Source: Cervus elaphus (lineage: Eukaryota > Chordata > Mammalia > Artiodactyla > Cervidae). Taken from it: a DNA stretch of 64,000 nt. The notes beneath the pieces are model-generated. The model did not search any database. It saw only the letters and a list, made by a program, of their open reading frames with translations, and had not been told where the DNA came from. This document shows positions 43,364 to 55,829 of the stretch, piece by piece. Position numbers and translations under genes: made by a program. Each line of letters opens with the position of its first letter. Position 1 is the stretch's first letter. The stretch lies in the NCBI RefSeq assembly GCF_910594005.1, contig NC_057848.1, positions 135,790,155-135,854,154 on the forward strand, read 5' to 3'.

Positions 43364-44559
43364 CTTGTTTCTAGAAGACGAGGGTGCTGGGCAGACAAAA
43401 CCGCAGTTACCCATTGAGCTTTCTTAACTATTGGCGGAAATGGTGTTATTAAGGCAGCTCCAGGAGCTTCTTCCAAAAGCAAACTTGCCTGTTTGCCTTC
43501 CAGGCTGCCCCATGGAAGTGCCTGGGGCGGCTGCCAAGAGGGCCTGACTCCCCTCTCCCCACTGACGCCCCCACTGTGTCCAGCTGCATCCATTTAGCGA
43601 GGCTGTTTGGACCAGGAACAAGGGCTCTCCTTTCACTGTCTGTGGCATTCAGGACGGCCTCGTGCTCAGCCAAAGGGCTGCTCCTTGTCCAGATGTCCGG
43701 AGGGGCTGGTTTCATGTGTCTGACAAGGCTGCCTTTCTGGACAGGAGGATCTGAAGCAGGGACATGTCTGCAGCCTGGGCACGGGGTGATAAATGCCCCT
43801 TCTGGAATGCAGAGATGAATTCTTGGGGGGAAAAAAGGCTTTCATGGTTATTGCAAAGTCCCCATACAAGGGGGTTTCTCATCTCTAACTGCAGGATGTG
43901 GGGCAGGGGAGAGGTAGCTGGGGAAACAGGGAGTTGGGGGGGGGAGACAGACACTTGACTGTGAACCTCTGGGGACAGCCCACCAGCAACAACTTATTTT
44001 CCTCTTGAGCAGCCCCTGGGGCCACGGGTTCCAGCCTGAGCCCTGCCTCCTGCCTGAGTGTAGTATTGTCTGTTAACCAGCCTGGGAGAATAGGGTTGTG
44101 TTTGCCTTGCCTCCTGCCCAACCCCCAGACACCCCCACCCCCCGGGGCGGTGGGCGAAGCTGCCCCACACAAATGGCTTTGTACAGCAAGGGACAAAACG
44201 GCCGTTCATTCCTCATCCTTGCCTGGGGACAAAAAGCTGAGTGTGGCCTGGTTTGCTCTGGTCTAGGAAAGATGGAGCTGGTGGGGACAGAGGGAGAAGG
44301 CTGGCAGCCCAGGGGCGAGGCAGGGATGTACATTGGTGGTGAGCATATGGAGGGACCACGTGACCCACATCCATACAGAAAGGAAGCCGTTCCTTTAGTG
44401 CCCCTTTGACCTGCTGGCACAAGAATGGACCGATGGCTACCTTTGTGGCAGTTTCCTTGTTAGGTCCAATCGCCTGGCTCCCTAGGGCCTCTGGCCTTTA
44501 CACATCTCAGGAAGCTTTCCTTTCTTCACAGAGTCTTCATAGAGTCAATGCACTGTGGT
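43364..44559. other. GC-rich unique DNA, no confident feature
   Basis: Numerous overlapping frames on both strands without recognisable domains. Short G-runs and C-runs near 43936 and 44137. Confidence 0.4.
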
Positions 44560-44805
44560 AGTTAGGCATGGGCTTGAGGTTTAGACAGACCTGGTTTCAA
44601 AATCATGTCACAGTCCTAGCTGTGACCTTTGGCTTGTCACTTGGCTTCTCTAAGCCTCAGTTTTCCCATATGTAAAATGGAAATAGCTACAGCACGTATA
44701 GGAATTGTTTGAATTGAGGATTGAATGAGATGATCCATGTAGAGTGCTGAGCTTAGAGCCTAGTACATAGGAGGTGCTCAATGAACATTGGTAATTAATA
44801 AATAA
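44560..44805 (+). repeat. MIR SINE, nearly complete
   Basis: All MIR landmarks appear in order: 'gtagttaggcatgggcttga', 'gacctggtttcaaaatcatg', 'aagcctcagttttcccatat', 'ggattgaatgagatgatcc', 'cctagtacataggaggtgct', 'caatgaacattggtaatta'. Confidence 0.92.
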
Positions 44806-45029
44806 CATGGGTAGCTATGTCCATAGTGTTAATGTTGGGGGTGGGGGATGAGAACTCAGGAAGTCCCACTTTATCAATAAATTGTGTCCCAAAGTTAACT
44901 TGTAAGTCTGTAATTTGGACCTCAAAACATGGTTCCCATAGAAACAGTGCTAAGAAGAGTCGTGAGGCTCCCGGGTAACCCACAAAAGCCAATTCAACTG
45001 TCAGTGCACCAAAAATAGCTGAGTGGTGG

Positions 45030-45520
45030 CTATAAAACATGGCAGAAAATTCTTTCATACCCTTCCCATTGAGAGATGGGGTCTGTGTCCTCTCCCCTTG
45101 AGTTGCATGGGCTTGTGATTGCCTTAGTCAAGAGTATGGCAGAAGTAACATCTCATGGCTCACAGACTGGGTTGCCAAAGGCCATGCAGCTTCTGCCTTG
45201 TTTGCTGGAAGACTCACTGTTGGATGCCTGAGCCACCATGTAAGGTGCCTGGCTGCCCTGAGCCCACCATGTTGGGGGGCAGAGAGAGAGAGAGAGATGA
45301 GAGATGCATGATGAACCCCCAGTCATTTGAATCATTCTTAACCATTCAAGTCTCGCCAGCTGATACCCGGTTATCATGGAGAAGAGACAAGCCACCCTAG
45401 GGTGCCCTGTCTGAATTCTTGATGGATGATATCTGTGAGCTTAATACAATGGCTGTTGTGGGGTTTTTTACCACTATATTTTGGGGTAATTTGTTACACA
45501 GCAATAGCTGCTCAAAGCAC
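45030..45520 (+). repeat. MLT1-class MaLR solo LTR
   Basis: 'gttgcatgggcttgtgattg', 'aaaggccatgcagcttctgc', 'ccattcaagtctcgccagct', and the 3' end 'accactatattttggggtaa' with 'gttacacagcaatagctgc'. Contains a short (AG)n at about 45282-45297. Confidence 0.75.
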
Positions 45521-45539
45521 TACGGGCCACTACTAACTG

Positions 45540-45625
45540 GCTCACAGTTGTTTAGGGCTTACTGTATGCCAGGTACCATGGATTAACTCATTTATTCTTC
45601 TGCTGTAAACCAATAGAAAGTAATC
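45540..45625 (-). repeat. MIR fragment, antisense
   Basis: 'agggcttactgtatgccagg' and 'ttaactcatttattctt' match antisense MIR. Short. Confidence 0.5.
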
Positions 45626-46130
45626 TTAGTCACTAAATACAAATACGACCATCAGTAACTTGAAATGGAGAAAGTTTCTTCTAGCTCAGTGCTGTGACTT
45701 GAAGCCAAACAGGCATGAATTAGCTGGGTCTGAGGAGGCTCACGGAGACATCGGTGATGATGCATGGCACTTCCAGAAATGTCAAAGGTTGGTAGAGATT
45801 GATGACATTGACTGTTTATTTTGTCTAATTTCACTTCAAAATGAATAGCCTTTCTTTCCCTCCATTCGATTGTGTCTGTTGCAGAATTTTGCCATCACGT
45901 GGCTTTTTAGCTCAGATATGGAATGAAGGAAAAGCAAAAGAGATTTTTTTCCCTAGACAAGATTTGGAAGAGGGGAGTAGATGAATAGGAGGAAAAGGGA
46001 GACAGAAGTAGCCTGCGACTCATTGACTGAGCAAAGCTGATGAAAGAGAGATTTCAGGAGACATGAACTCTCCTTGGGTTGGTGACGGAGATGGTGGGGG
46101 AGATATGACCACATGTAGGGAGCTGTCCCC
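45626..46130. other. Unique DNA, no feature seen
   Basis: No recognised gene or repeat. Confidence 0.4.
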
Positions 46131-46530
46131 TTGTGGTGGGTTGAGTCATTAGCCCCAATTCATCCCCCCCCCTGCCTGCATCCATGTCCTTGTTATGGCT
46201 TCATCATGGGTAGATGTACATTTCCTCCCTTGACTTTGGGCTTGGCCATGTGACAAGCTGGCCGAGGGGGTGGCATGGAAGGGACAGTGTTCTGGCCAGA
46301 GCCTAGGTTCCACGAGGCCTCATGAGTCTCTGCTTGTCCTCTTGGGCTTCTGCCATTGCCATGAGAAAAGCACACCGTGGCTTGTACCCATCCCAGGAGG
46401 AGGGGAGAGACTTGCAGAGATGAGCCCCTTAGCTAGCCCATGAACTTGTGAGTAAGAAATCAATGCTCATTGTTGGATGCTGCTATGATTTGGAGATTGT
46501 TATGCAGCAGTAGTTGGCTGATATACCAAT
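46131..46530 (+). repeat. MaLR-type LTR relic
   Basis: 'gggcttggccatgtgacaag', 'tctgcttgtcctcttgggct', 'ccatgagaaaagcacaccgt' and 'tgagtaagaaatcaatgctc' followed by 'gttatgcagcagtagttggc' follow the layout of a MaLR LTR ending. Confidence 0.6.
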
Positions 46531-46642
46531 AACCCACCCGGCTTATAAACTATCTGGTGCAAACGTGAGTGAGTAGGGGGCACTGAGTAGACCAGGAAGT
46601 AATTTTCCAGTTGATGGTTTTGCAGTCACCTAATGAGACTGA

Positions 46643-47199
46643 CATGAAATTAAAAGACGCTTACTCCTTGGAAGGAAAGTTGTGACCAACCTAGATAGCA
46701 TATTAAAAAGCAGAGACATTACTTTGCCAACAAAGGTCCGTCTGGTCAAGGCTATGGTTTTTCCAGTGGCCATGTATGGATGTGAGAGTTGGACTGTGAA
46801 GAAAGCTGAGCGCCGAAAAATTGATGCTTTTGAACTGTGGTGTTGGAGAAGACTCTTGAGAGTCCCTTGGACTGCAAGGAGATCCAACCAGTCCATCCTA
46901 AAGGAGATCAGTCCTGGGTGTTCATTGGAAGGACTGACGCTGAAGCTGAAACTCCAATACTTTGGCCACCTCATGTGAAGAGTTGACTCATTGGAAAAGA
47001 CCCTGATGCTGGGAGGGATTGAGGGCAGGAGGAGAAGGGGATGACAGAGGATGAGATGGCTGGATGGCATCACTGACTCGATGGACATGGGTTTGGGTAA
47101 ACTCTGGGAGTTGGTGATGGACAGGGAGGCCTGGCATGCTGTGATTCATGGGGTCACAAAGAGTCGGACACAACTGAGCGACTGAACTGAACTGAACTG
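46643..47199 (+). mobile_element. BovB LINE with 11-bp target-site duplication
   Basis: 5'-truncated BovB beginning at 'catgaaattaaaagacgctt' and ending in (ACTGA)n. Flanked by aatgagactga at 46632-46642 and 47200-47210. Its frame 46682-46978 encodes the 'TKVRLVKAMVFPVAMYGCES' region and stops at a TGA after 'GHLM', the same position as in the 10445 copy. Confidence 0.94.
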
Positions 47200-47210
47200 A
47201 ATGAGACTGA

Positions 47211-48309
47211 ATGATGTGTTCCAGAATTCACTTTCCTCTATATTTCTGGGTTAGGGTTGGACACAGGAGAGATGTGCATGAGACTTGGAAGGTGGGAGTG
47301 AAGGAGCAGCCACTTCTATGGCTGGTGTTGGATGGTGGCCCCTGCAGCACCCGCCAGACCTCCTCCCCACTGCTCCCCCCAAGCCCTGGGGCAGGCAGGT
47401 GCATGTGTGACTTCCGGCTAGAGGCCACCTGCCTGGCCCGCAGGTCAGTCTGTGCCTTTGAGGTTGGAGGTGGTAAGAGAGAGATACAAGTCCCAGCTTG
47501 TCCTGGCAGGTTCAGCCTGCCCTTGGCCTCCCTCGCTTCACATCCATCTTACCTTCCTGATTGCTGGCTTCTGAGCCATCACCAGGCACAGGAGTGGTAG
47601 CCAGGTAGAGATTGCTTAACCAGCTCCCTCCACTGCATCTGGGGGCTGATCACTCTCGCAACTCCCCCTTCTCCAGTCGCTCAGAGGGATTCTGCTTCCC
47701 TATCAGCTCAGGCTGATACAACCAGCTAGACAATGGTACACCGAAAATAATCACAAGCCTGGGGTCCCTAACCACAGAGTTGCCACATACCTGCATTTAA
47801 GGAACTTCCATTCTTCCTGAGGGGGAAGACAGCTTCACCAGTCAGTTAGAGACTGGTGGGAGGTGTTAAGCTAGGTTGAAAGGTCCCACAGTGGGCTACC
47901 TCACCCTACACCCTGTGGGACATTCAGAGAAGGGTAAGGAAGGTAAGGAAAATGACTGCTTGGAGTGGGGAGAAATTGGAGATGGATTTTTGCCTATAGC
48001 ATGCTTAGGAGAATTGATCTTTTCTTGACTTCCAGGCAAGGCTATGTGTTCCAAAGATGGGAGAGGGCTGGGGATGGGAAAGCAGGAAGGAGAAAGAATG
48101 GCTGTTGCTGCCCCCTCCTTACCTGTAACCTAGATGGAAAATGTCTTTTTCTCTTTCTACCCTCTGGTGGTCTGGGAACCTGCCCCACTGCCTGTGCCAG
48201 GGCCGGGCTGTGAACCAGGCAGTCAGCAAACACTGCTGATCTTGGCCTTCCCTCTTAGAGGGTTTTGCTTCTATTTTTTATGCTGTCAGTGTTCATGCTG
48301 CCTGCCTTT
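47211..48309. other. Unique DNA, no confident feature
   Basis: No gene or repeat. A 129-codon frame at 47211-47600 has no known domain. Confidence 0.4.
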
Positions 48310-48500
48310 CAAATAGATGCACGTTCAGCTACAGCTAATTTGGAACTTGTTTCTCCAAAAGCATTTAGAATTGTTTTTGCCTAATGCATCAGATTTAAAT
48401 CCTGGGGCTAATTAATACTGAGGCATGAAAAAGAAATGAGCAAAGTCGGGTAAAATGCCTGGTGGAAATGAACTGGCATAACCTTCTCTTCAGCGAGGCG
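48310..48500. promoter_or_regulatory. Candidate conserved non-coding element
   Basis: Repeat-free, with homeodomain-type cores in close series: GCTAATTTGG (about 48337), CTAATGCATCAGATTTAAATC (about 48381) and GCTAATTAATACTG (about 48407). The centre of this group is AT-rich within GC-richer surroundings. Inferred enhancer. Confidence 0.35.
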
Positions 48501-48603
48501 CTCAGAGCAGCCTCGATCTACTGGCAAGATAGGAGCTAGTGCCATGCCTGTCCCAGACATCACCTCCTGCCCAGGTGGGCAAGGGACTGGGAGAAATGAG
48601 GTG

Positions 48604-48815
48604 TAAGTGTGTGCACACCTCTGGTATGTGAGTGTATGTGTTGTATGCATGTGCTGCGTTTGTTATGTGGGTTGTATATCCCCTGTTTGTGTGCATTAAG
48701 TAGGTCACATGTACGTGTGTATTATGTTTGTGTATTGTGTGTTGTATACACTCCATGTTTGCATTGTATGTGTGTTGTGGTATGTGTATGTCTGTGTGTG
48801 TGCCCATGTGCGAAT
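48604..48815. repeat. TG-rich degenerate tandem region
   Basis: About 210 bases dominated by TGTG/TATG/GTATG units with no single period, probably a decayed (TG)n expansion. Potential Z-DNA. Confidence 0.85.
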
Positions 48816-49319
48816 GAGAGTTTTTATTTTTTATTTTTTTTAGCATCAACTCCCCCAAGTTCAAGGAGTTTGAAATGGGCTTTCAAATGTGATTTGTTGT
48901 CTTTTACTTGGAAATTGGCATCTTTAGCTTCAAATCCATGGGATATTCTCACCCACTTCAGGCGAAATCAAGATGAGTGGGGGTGAGGGCTAGAGTAGGG
49001 AGAAGCTTGTACCTTTTAAGGTTCTCCAAAGATAGTCTCTTCCAGCTGTAATTGTCTGAATTGGGAGATGAGAGCTTGGAACCCCAAAGAGAAGAGATGA
49101 GGAGTGGTTTGGGAGTGAAAGCATGGGCCAGGCGGTAAAGGATGAGAATGGGGCCCTAGTCCTGGCATCTGAGGTGAATCACAGGCTTGGGTCCACCACT
49201 CACTAGGGGCGAGGAGCTCTTTCCTTGATTCACACAGGGAGAGGCTTACACTGCTCAGCCTGGAGCCTAGGTTCTCATAAAAGTCCTATGTGCTGAGTGG
49301 TATGGTGAGCTGTGGGCAG
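48816..49319. other. Unique DNA, no feature seen
   Basis: No recognised gene or repeat. Confidence 0.4.
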
Positions 49320-49425
49320 GAGGAGCCAGGAAACATGTAGACCCTGCCTTGACATTTAACAACAGTGTGACCTTGGCCGTGTTCCTTGTATTCTCTGAGC
49401 CTCAGTCTCTGCCTTAGCTTGGGTT
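49320..49425 (+). repeat. MIR fragment
   Basis: 'caacagtgtgaccttggccg' and 'ttctctgagcctcagtctct' match the MIR core. Confidence 0.65.
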
Positions 49426-49882
49426 TCCCCAGAAGAGACCTAGAAACAAAGATTCAAGGGCAAATAGTTTATTTGGAACTACTCACTGGCAGAGATGTGG
49501 GGAAGTAAGGCCTGGAAGAGAAGGAAATCAGTAAAGGGAGAATTTTTAGATCAGTCATTCCTGTGGGCAGCTCAGTCCTGCTGGAACCTCTGGGAGATGG
49601 TTTAGAACATGCCTCACTGATGGCCAGACTGAGGGGGAGAGAGCTGGGGTATTTATCCACCAAGTACTATCAGTCATTGCTTGAGGGCTGCTGGTGGGTG
49701 GTGATAGGCATTCCTTCCTGGTATTCCTTGTCTGCTGCATGTATGGGCAGAGATGAGGTCCCAGGAGTGGCAATATGGGCTGGACTCCGCCTGAATAGGA
49801 AAGCCAAAGAGTGCAAGGGGCCTGGCATTGACTACCACTACCTTTCCTTGCTGTGAAATATGGAACTTACACCATAGCATCT

Positions 49883-50001
49883 TTTTTCTTTAATATTACT
49901 TGCAGCATGTGGGATCTAGTTTCCTGACCAGGGACTGAACCCGGGCCTGCTGCATTGGGAGAACAGAGTCATAGCTACTGGACCACCAGGGAAGTCCCCA
50001 C
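49883..50001 (-). repeat. CHR-type artiodactyl SINE
   Basis: Reverse: 'cagcatgtgggatctagttt', 'cctgaccagggactgaaccc', 'ctggaccaccagggaagtcc'. Flanked by agcatct at 49876-49882 and 50002-50008, short and therefore tentative as a duplication. Confidence 0.82.
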
Positions 50002-50008
50002 AGCATCT

Positions 50009-50600
50009 GTATAGTTCCTTTCCATCATGACACTCAGCAACCTGTAAAAGAACATGTCTTTATTCCTTTCTTCTTTATCAATTGAGTAAATATGTGAGCA
50101 TCTACTGTGGGCCAGATGCTGGTCTTCATGCTCAGGATATGTAGGAGGGCAGGTAGACAGGTAGGGGGACAAACTCAGTTCCAGCAGATGTTAGAAGCCA
50201 GGGGAAGGCCATGGCATGTGGGACTCTGGCTAGAGGAGTCAAGAGAGAGCCAAGGACCCTTGTGGAAGGAGCAGGGATTTATCCGGGAGACAAGGGGGAG
50301 AAAGATACTTTAGGAGTAAGTTCAGGGACATGGCAGCATTGGGGAACTAAAAATAGTTTTGAGTGGCTGGAATATCTAAAACAAGCCAGGAAGTATCAGG
50401 GACAAGGCTGGACTCCTAGATAGAATGTGTGGGGCCTTGGGGCCAATGTCAAGGCTACCTGTTAGATCCTGGAGGCACTGCAGAGCGCTCCAGAATGTTT
50501 GCACTGGGGACTGACAGGGTCAGATTTGCCTTCCGGAAAGGTCACTTGACTCACAAAAGGAGCAAATGAGATGGGAGGTGGAGGGTTCCATTGGTAAGTG
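50009..50600. other. Unique DNA, no confident feature
   Basis: A weak MIR/L2-like phrase 'gagcatctactgtgggccag' near 50096. Otherwise nothing. Confidence 0.4.
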
Positions 50601-50998
50601 TCTTAGTCAACTGGGGCTGCCAGAACAAAATATCCCAGGCTGGGTGGCTGAAACAGCACACATTTATTTTCTCACAGTTCTGGAGGCTGGAATTCCCAGA
50701 TCAAGGTGCCAGCAGAATTGATTTCTCCTGAGGCCTTTCTTCCTAGTTTATGGATGGCCACCTCCTCACTGTGTCCTCACAGGGCCCCTCCTCTGACCTT
50801 GCAGGAGAGAGAATGTATGTGCATGTGAGCTCCAGTCATCAGCTCTAGCAGTTCTTTATTTCTTTCTTTTTTTTATAAGGACATCAGTCCTGTGGGATTA
50901 GGGCCTCACCCTTATGACCTCGTTTAACCTTAACTGCCTCCTTGAAGGTCTCATCTCCAAATACATTCAACTTAGAGGTTGGGGCTTCAACATAAGAA
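50601..50998 (-). repeat. MST/THE1-class MaLR LTR, antisense
   Basis: 'ttagtcaactggggctgcca', 'tttattttctcacagttctg', 'actgtgtcctcacagggccc', 'ttataaggacatcagtcctg', 'gggcttcaacataagaattt' and 'ggagg ... gacaattcagt' match the antisense of this LTR class from end to end. Solo LTR, with no internal genes. Confidence 0.8.
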
Positions 50999-51133
50999 TT
51001 TGGAGGCGGGACAATTCAGTGAGTAAGTCATTATTTCTAGGTGAAAAACGATGTGGGGCTGAGTTTTGGTATCGGCTGAGAATGGGGGAATAAAGCAGGG
51101 GACCAGAAGTTAGGCTTGAATAGTGGGGTAAAA

Positions 51134-51355
51134 GGGCTTCCCAGGTGGTACTAGTGGTAAAAAATCTGCCTGCCAATGCAGGAGACATAAGAGACCTGGG
51201 TTTGATCCCTGGGTCAGGAAGATCCCCTGGAGGAGGAAATGGCAACCCACTCCAGTATTCTTGTCTGGAGAATCCTATGGACAGAGGATCCTGGTGGGCT
51301 ACAGTCCATGGGGTCGCAGAGCGACCACTGAAGCGACTTAGCACACACGTATGCA
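51134..51355 (+). repeat. Bov-tA SINE
   Basis: Forward head 'gggcttcccaggtggtacta', body, and a small deletion in 'ggtcgcagagcgaccactga'. Flanks gtggggtaaaag (from 51123) and atggggtaagaag (from 51356) look like a decayed duplication. Confidence 0.9.
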
Positions 51356-53010
51356 ATGGGGTAAGAAGAGCCTGAATGAGGAAGGGGCTGGTGGGAGCTC
51401 AAGGCTTTTCTATGACTGCTGTAAATGTTGTGCCCCACACCCTTCTGCCCATCTCTGAGTTCACCTGCAGCAGCGGTGGGCACGTCCTGCCTCTGGTACC
51501 CACACTGTTCGAGGTCTTTCTCTAGCACTGTGCGAGCTGCTCAGCCTAGGCAGTGGGCAGCCCAGAAGTTCCAGGAATTTAGTCACCCTGAGCAATTCTC
51601 AGCCAATGAGGACCATTGGGAAAAACGTCAGCTTCCCCATGCTTTGGTTGGAAAATTCCGAAGCGTGCTCTACACACTTCCTCAGAGGGCCTCCAGGAAG
51701 GGAGCCCCAGAGTCTACACCCTTGGCTGGCTCTTTCTTCCCTGTCTCTCGTCCCTATCTCCTCACTCAGGATCACCTATGTCCTTGTCTCAGAGTCTGCT
51801 TTGGGAGGAGCAAAACTAATAGAGCCTGTCACCAGATAATAAGAGCACTGGAATGCTGGGGACCACAGTGGGATGGGGTTTGGGAGGGAAGGTGGTGAGT
51901 TCAGGTGGGGCCATGTTCAGAATGATGGTGGGTCTGTGGAGCCCTCCAGTTGGCAGCTGGCATGTGGGGTAAGATCCTGGAGCCAGATCTGGGCTATCCA
52001 CTTCCCTGCCCCTTGAGGACCAAGAACACGAACCTGGTTTCCTGAAAACCACTCTTCTAGGTGACTCTGAACACAGCTAGCTTTCCTGAGGTTCCAGGTT
52101 ATGCTGGAGGGGGAGGGCAGTGGGGCACCATTGTGGATTCCAGGCCAGTGACCCATCCAACCACCATTTTCTGTCTCTGCCAGCCGTCACCTCTGCTCTG
52201 TTCTCCTCCTGACTTCCTGCTCCTTCCTTATATACAGTGTTTTATTTACCTGATTTAGCAGTCTCCCACTAAAGAGTACTCTGAGTCCCTCCTCTACCCC
52301 CATCAAGGTCTTTTCGTAAAACAAGACTCCATCTTCTCAAAAAAGAACTCTGTTGCCAAGCGCTAAAATAATTATGTCACCCTGACACACCAAAGGGGGA
52401 GGGTGGAGGAAAAACAGTACGGGAGGAGAGTTACCCGGGGCTGCTTGGCGGTTGCAAAGCCCCGTCACAGACATCATCTCACTCGAGGCCGGGGAGAGAG
52501 GAAACGGGCTAACGGATCATGTGAGGTGGAGTAACCCAGGAGAAAAATCTGGAACAAAGATTGAGGCATGTGTGATTTATGAAAGACAGGCTCCCAGGGG
52601 AGACCATGGAGGGCTGGGGGAGGCAGGTAGGGAGGGAAGGAAGCCAGGCAAGGTAGCATCTCGGGCCAAATCTTAGCTCAGCCTGATTCCACAGGGGAAC
52701 TCTGGAGTATGAGTTATCCTCCAAGTTTATTCCAACTAGAGGCAAGGGATCTAGGGTTTATGCTCCCATACCAGTCGGTCTTAGACTAAGTATTTCTCTG
52801 GGGGGAGCAGGAACTCCCAGCATTTCTAGCTCTGCACAAGTTGCGGAAAGCAACTCCAGAAGCTCTGAGCCAACCAGCTAAAGAAAATTACAGGTGTGAG
52901 CAGTTGGAACTGAGAACACAGGTTAGGCACACAGACACGGTCAAAGGCATCTGAGGGATCTAAGCCAAGCATGGCCCTGATCCCTACCCTGATGGATCCA
53001 TAGTCCCCCC
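51356..53010. other. Unique DNA, possible LTR trace
   Basis: Near 51765-51830 'cctatgtccttgtctcagag' resembles the end of an ancient LTR seen also near 25230. 52340-52480 has a TAATTATGTCACC site. No gene recognised. Confidence 0.35.
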
Positions 53011-53330
53011 ACGGATTAGTTTCCTATTACTCAAAACAACTTCAATGCAGGATCTTGTTCTGTAGGTCTGAAATCCTCGCTTGATGTGACCGAATTTTCT
53101 CCCCCGAGCTAACCTCAAAGTGTCGGCCAGGGCTGTGGTTCTCCTCTAAGACCTGAGGTCCTCTTCCAGGCTCACAGAAAGTTGACAGAATTTATTTCTT
53201 TGGGGCTGTAGGGCTGAGGCTCTATCTTCTTGTAAGCTGCTGGCTGGAGACCATTCTTAGCTTCCAGAGGCCTCCAGTAGCTTCTGGCCATGTGACCCTT
53301 ATAGACAGTTCATATGGATGTTTGCTTTCT
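53011..53330 (-). repeat. MLT1-class MaLR relic, antisense
   Basis: 'ttagtttcctattactcaaa', 'ctcaaagtgtcggccagggc', 'tctggccatgtgacccttat' follow an antisense MLT1-type LTR. Diverged. Confidence 0.5.
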
Positions 53331-53532
53331 TTTAGGCCATCTGGAGGGTGTCACTCTGCCTTCCTGTTCTGTGACCAGCCAGAGAAAACTCTGTTTCTTA
53401 AGGACTCATCAGGCCCAGCCAGGATGATCTCACCTTTGCCATGCAAGGTAGCATAATTATGGGAGTGATATTTCATCACATTCACAGGCTCTGCCCAAAG
53501 GGGAGGGGATCATACAAGGGCAAGAGTCACTG

Positions 53533-53572
53533 GTGGGTGTGTGCGTGCTAAGTCGCTTCAGTCCTGTCTGAT
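53533..53572 (-). repeat. Very short BovA SINE fragment
   Basis: 'gtgtgtgcgtgctaagtcgc' and 'ttcagtcctgtctga' are the terminal part of a reverse BovA. The rest is missing, probably by 5' truncation or deletion. Confidence 0.75.
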
Positions 53573-54489
53573 TATAAGCTGCCAGACCCAGCCCAATCCT
53601 CTGAGTTCCCTTACTCCACTGTGTGTTAAAGGACACATTTTCCTTCATAACAGAGGACGGTCCACTTGATTTCAGGATGCAACTAAAAAACCAGTGGCCA
53701 GACCAATGAACCAGTCAGACCTTAAAGGTACATCAGTGTTGGTGACCGCCCCTGCCCACCCAGATCCCCAGGACTGCTGGGTCTCCTGCTTTCCTGCTGC
53801 CGTATTTGGTGATGGTGATGCTGTTTCCACAGTCTTGGACACAAGCTTTCGCTAACCCTCTGCCTCCCATTCTTCTCAAGACCCTCCTGGCTCTGTCTAG
53901 AGCCACCACATTCCCAACTCAGTGTTGGGAAGATGCAACGTTTGAATTTTCTCATGGAGGTAATGGATCTCCACTGATTCTCCCCCTCCCCTTCCCCAGC
54001 TTGGCGTCCATCACTCAGCTGGGTGGTCACTGCCCGGAGCACAGCCTGGAGACGACTGCTTCACAGAAAGGTTGACAGGACCTGTGTCTGAGAGGGATTA
54101 ACCACCCAGCAATGAAAGAAAAGCCTATTTTCAATTTCTATGTGGGGAAAATATTAAAAACACGTAAAAATGGCAATGCCAGGAGAACAATAAGGGCCAC
54201 TTCGAACATGAATCTGGAATGTAAAAGGGTTCAATTCAGGCTTAGAATTCGCAGCACATAATGTCAGATAATGGCAAGACAGTCCTTCATTATTTCATTG
54301 AACACACAGTTATTCAACATCTACTATGAACACTGAGTCATGAGGCTCCCTGGAAAGCTACAATTGATAGGTTTATAGGGCCACAGAAACAGAGTAGAAA
54401 GGAAATTATTAACAACGGCAATTTGGTTTGCTTCCAGATTACCAACGGAGTATTCCAGGTTAGTTGTAACTTTGTAGTTAGGTCAGTGA
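53573..54489. other. Unique DNA, no confident feature
   Basis: No gene or repeat recognised. Confidence 0.4.
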
Positions 54490-54670
54490 GAATGACTCTA
54501 GTTAGAGCCTTGTTCCTAGCATCAGAAAACCGGAGTTTTGATCTCAGCTATGGCACTCACTGCTTACATAAGCTTGGGTAGGTCCTCTTTCCTTGTTGGC
54601 CCTTAGGTTTCTCATCCTGAGGATTTGTATGGTCCCTTCTAGCTCTGACATCTTCTGGATCAGGTATATT
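54490..54670 (+). repeat. MIR SINE
   Basis: 'cggagttttgatctcagcta', 'tggcactcactgcttacata', 'cccttaggtttctcatcctg', 'tcccttctagctctgacatc' match MIR. Confidence 0.75.
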
Positions 54671-55009
54671 CCAACTGGAAACTTATAAATTACCTCACCT
54701 TTCCTACTTACGTCATCCCAGCTAAGAACTTGCAGATAAAGCCGTGATTAACTTTATGGCTCAAACAAGGCACATTTATTGGATACAGAGGTTTAGTAAA
54801 GGCAATTAAAGTTAAGGTGACTGCTCCCTAAATGACCAGAAGCATATAAAAAGGGAAATTTTGTTAATGTTAAGAAAAAGAAATAGTTGGTGACTAGTGA
54901 GATAAAGGAAGTCATAATTGAAGGAACACTCTTGTAGCCACTGTGGATGATGCCAAGGATGATACTTATGTAGTTAAAAGACCTCAAAGATAGATTAAAT
55001 AATAATCTA

Positions 55010-55185
55010 AGAACTGATTTTGTGTTGGATGCTTTATCAACATTAATTTTAACTTTATCCCTGCAAAGGAGGTATTCATCATCCCCATTTTACAGATGGC
55101 AGAAACTGAAACTCATATAGAACTATTTTTCCCCAAGGACATCCAGCTGGAAAGTAACAAAGTTCATGTATATTTTTTCTCATAC
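55010..55185 (-). repeat. MIR SINE, antisense
   Basis: 'atccctgcaaaggaggtatt', 'catccccattttacagatgg', 'cagaaactgaaactcatat', 'aaggacatccagctggaaag' match antisense MIR. Confidence 0.75.
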
Positions 55186-55829
55186 TCTGTACTGCCTCTC
55201 TTGTCAATGACTTAATAGCATTATTAAAACATAAAAGCAAGAATACCACCAGGGCAAATATTCCAGGGGTTTTAACTCACTGTATAGTGAAACTTAAGAC
55301 AGTAGTGAGCCTGTACGATTTCAGTATTAATACGTGCAAAAGATGTAAACCAGTATATTTATCTGTCAGAGATACATAAGGAAAGAATATCAATATCACA
55401 GCCAGGAATCTCAGCAAATAGTGGATTTCATATTTGCTTATATAAATAAATTTCAGCCTCTAGTTCTGGCAGTACTAGGATAAAGATAAACTGAAAACCC
55501 ATTTTCTACAGCTATCTAGAAAAAAACAAATATTTATTTGAATGAATAGATGTGCACATGGGAAGTTGACAGGGGCTGTGAATGAGAAAGGTGCTGAAAA
55601 CTAGGGCAGCGAGCTTGTGAATGATGATGTAACTGACTTAGGGTAGGAGTTAATGGGGAGAGACAGTCTCAGTATTCTAGGGCCATGGACAATTTAATGA
55701 TCACCTGGGGGGAGGGGCAGGAACGGATGCCTTGGGTCCTGTGAGGCAAGAGTTGGATCTCAGATACAGGAAATTATTGAACCAGAGAGTAATGTCAGAT
55801 AATTACACAGGATGTAGCACAGAATAATA
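55186..55829. other. AT-rich DNA, possibly old L1
   Basis: AT-rich, and may be upstream sequence of the L1-like block that follows. Not classified. Confidence 0.3.
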
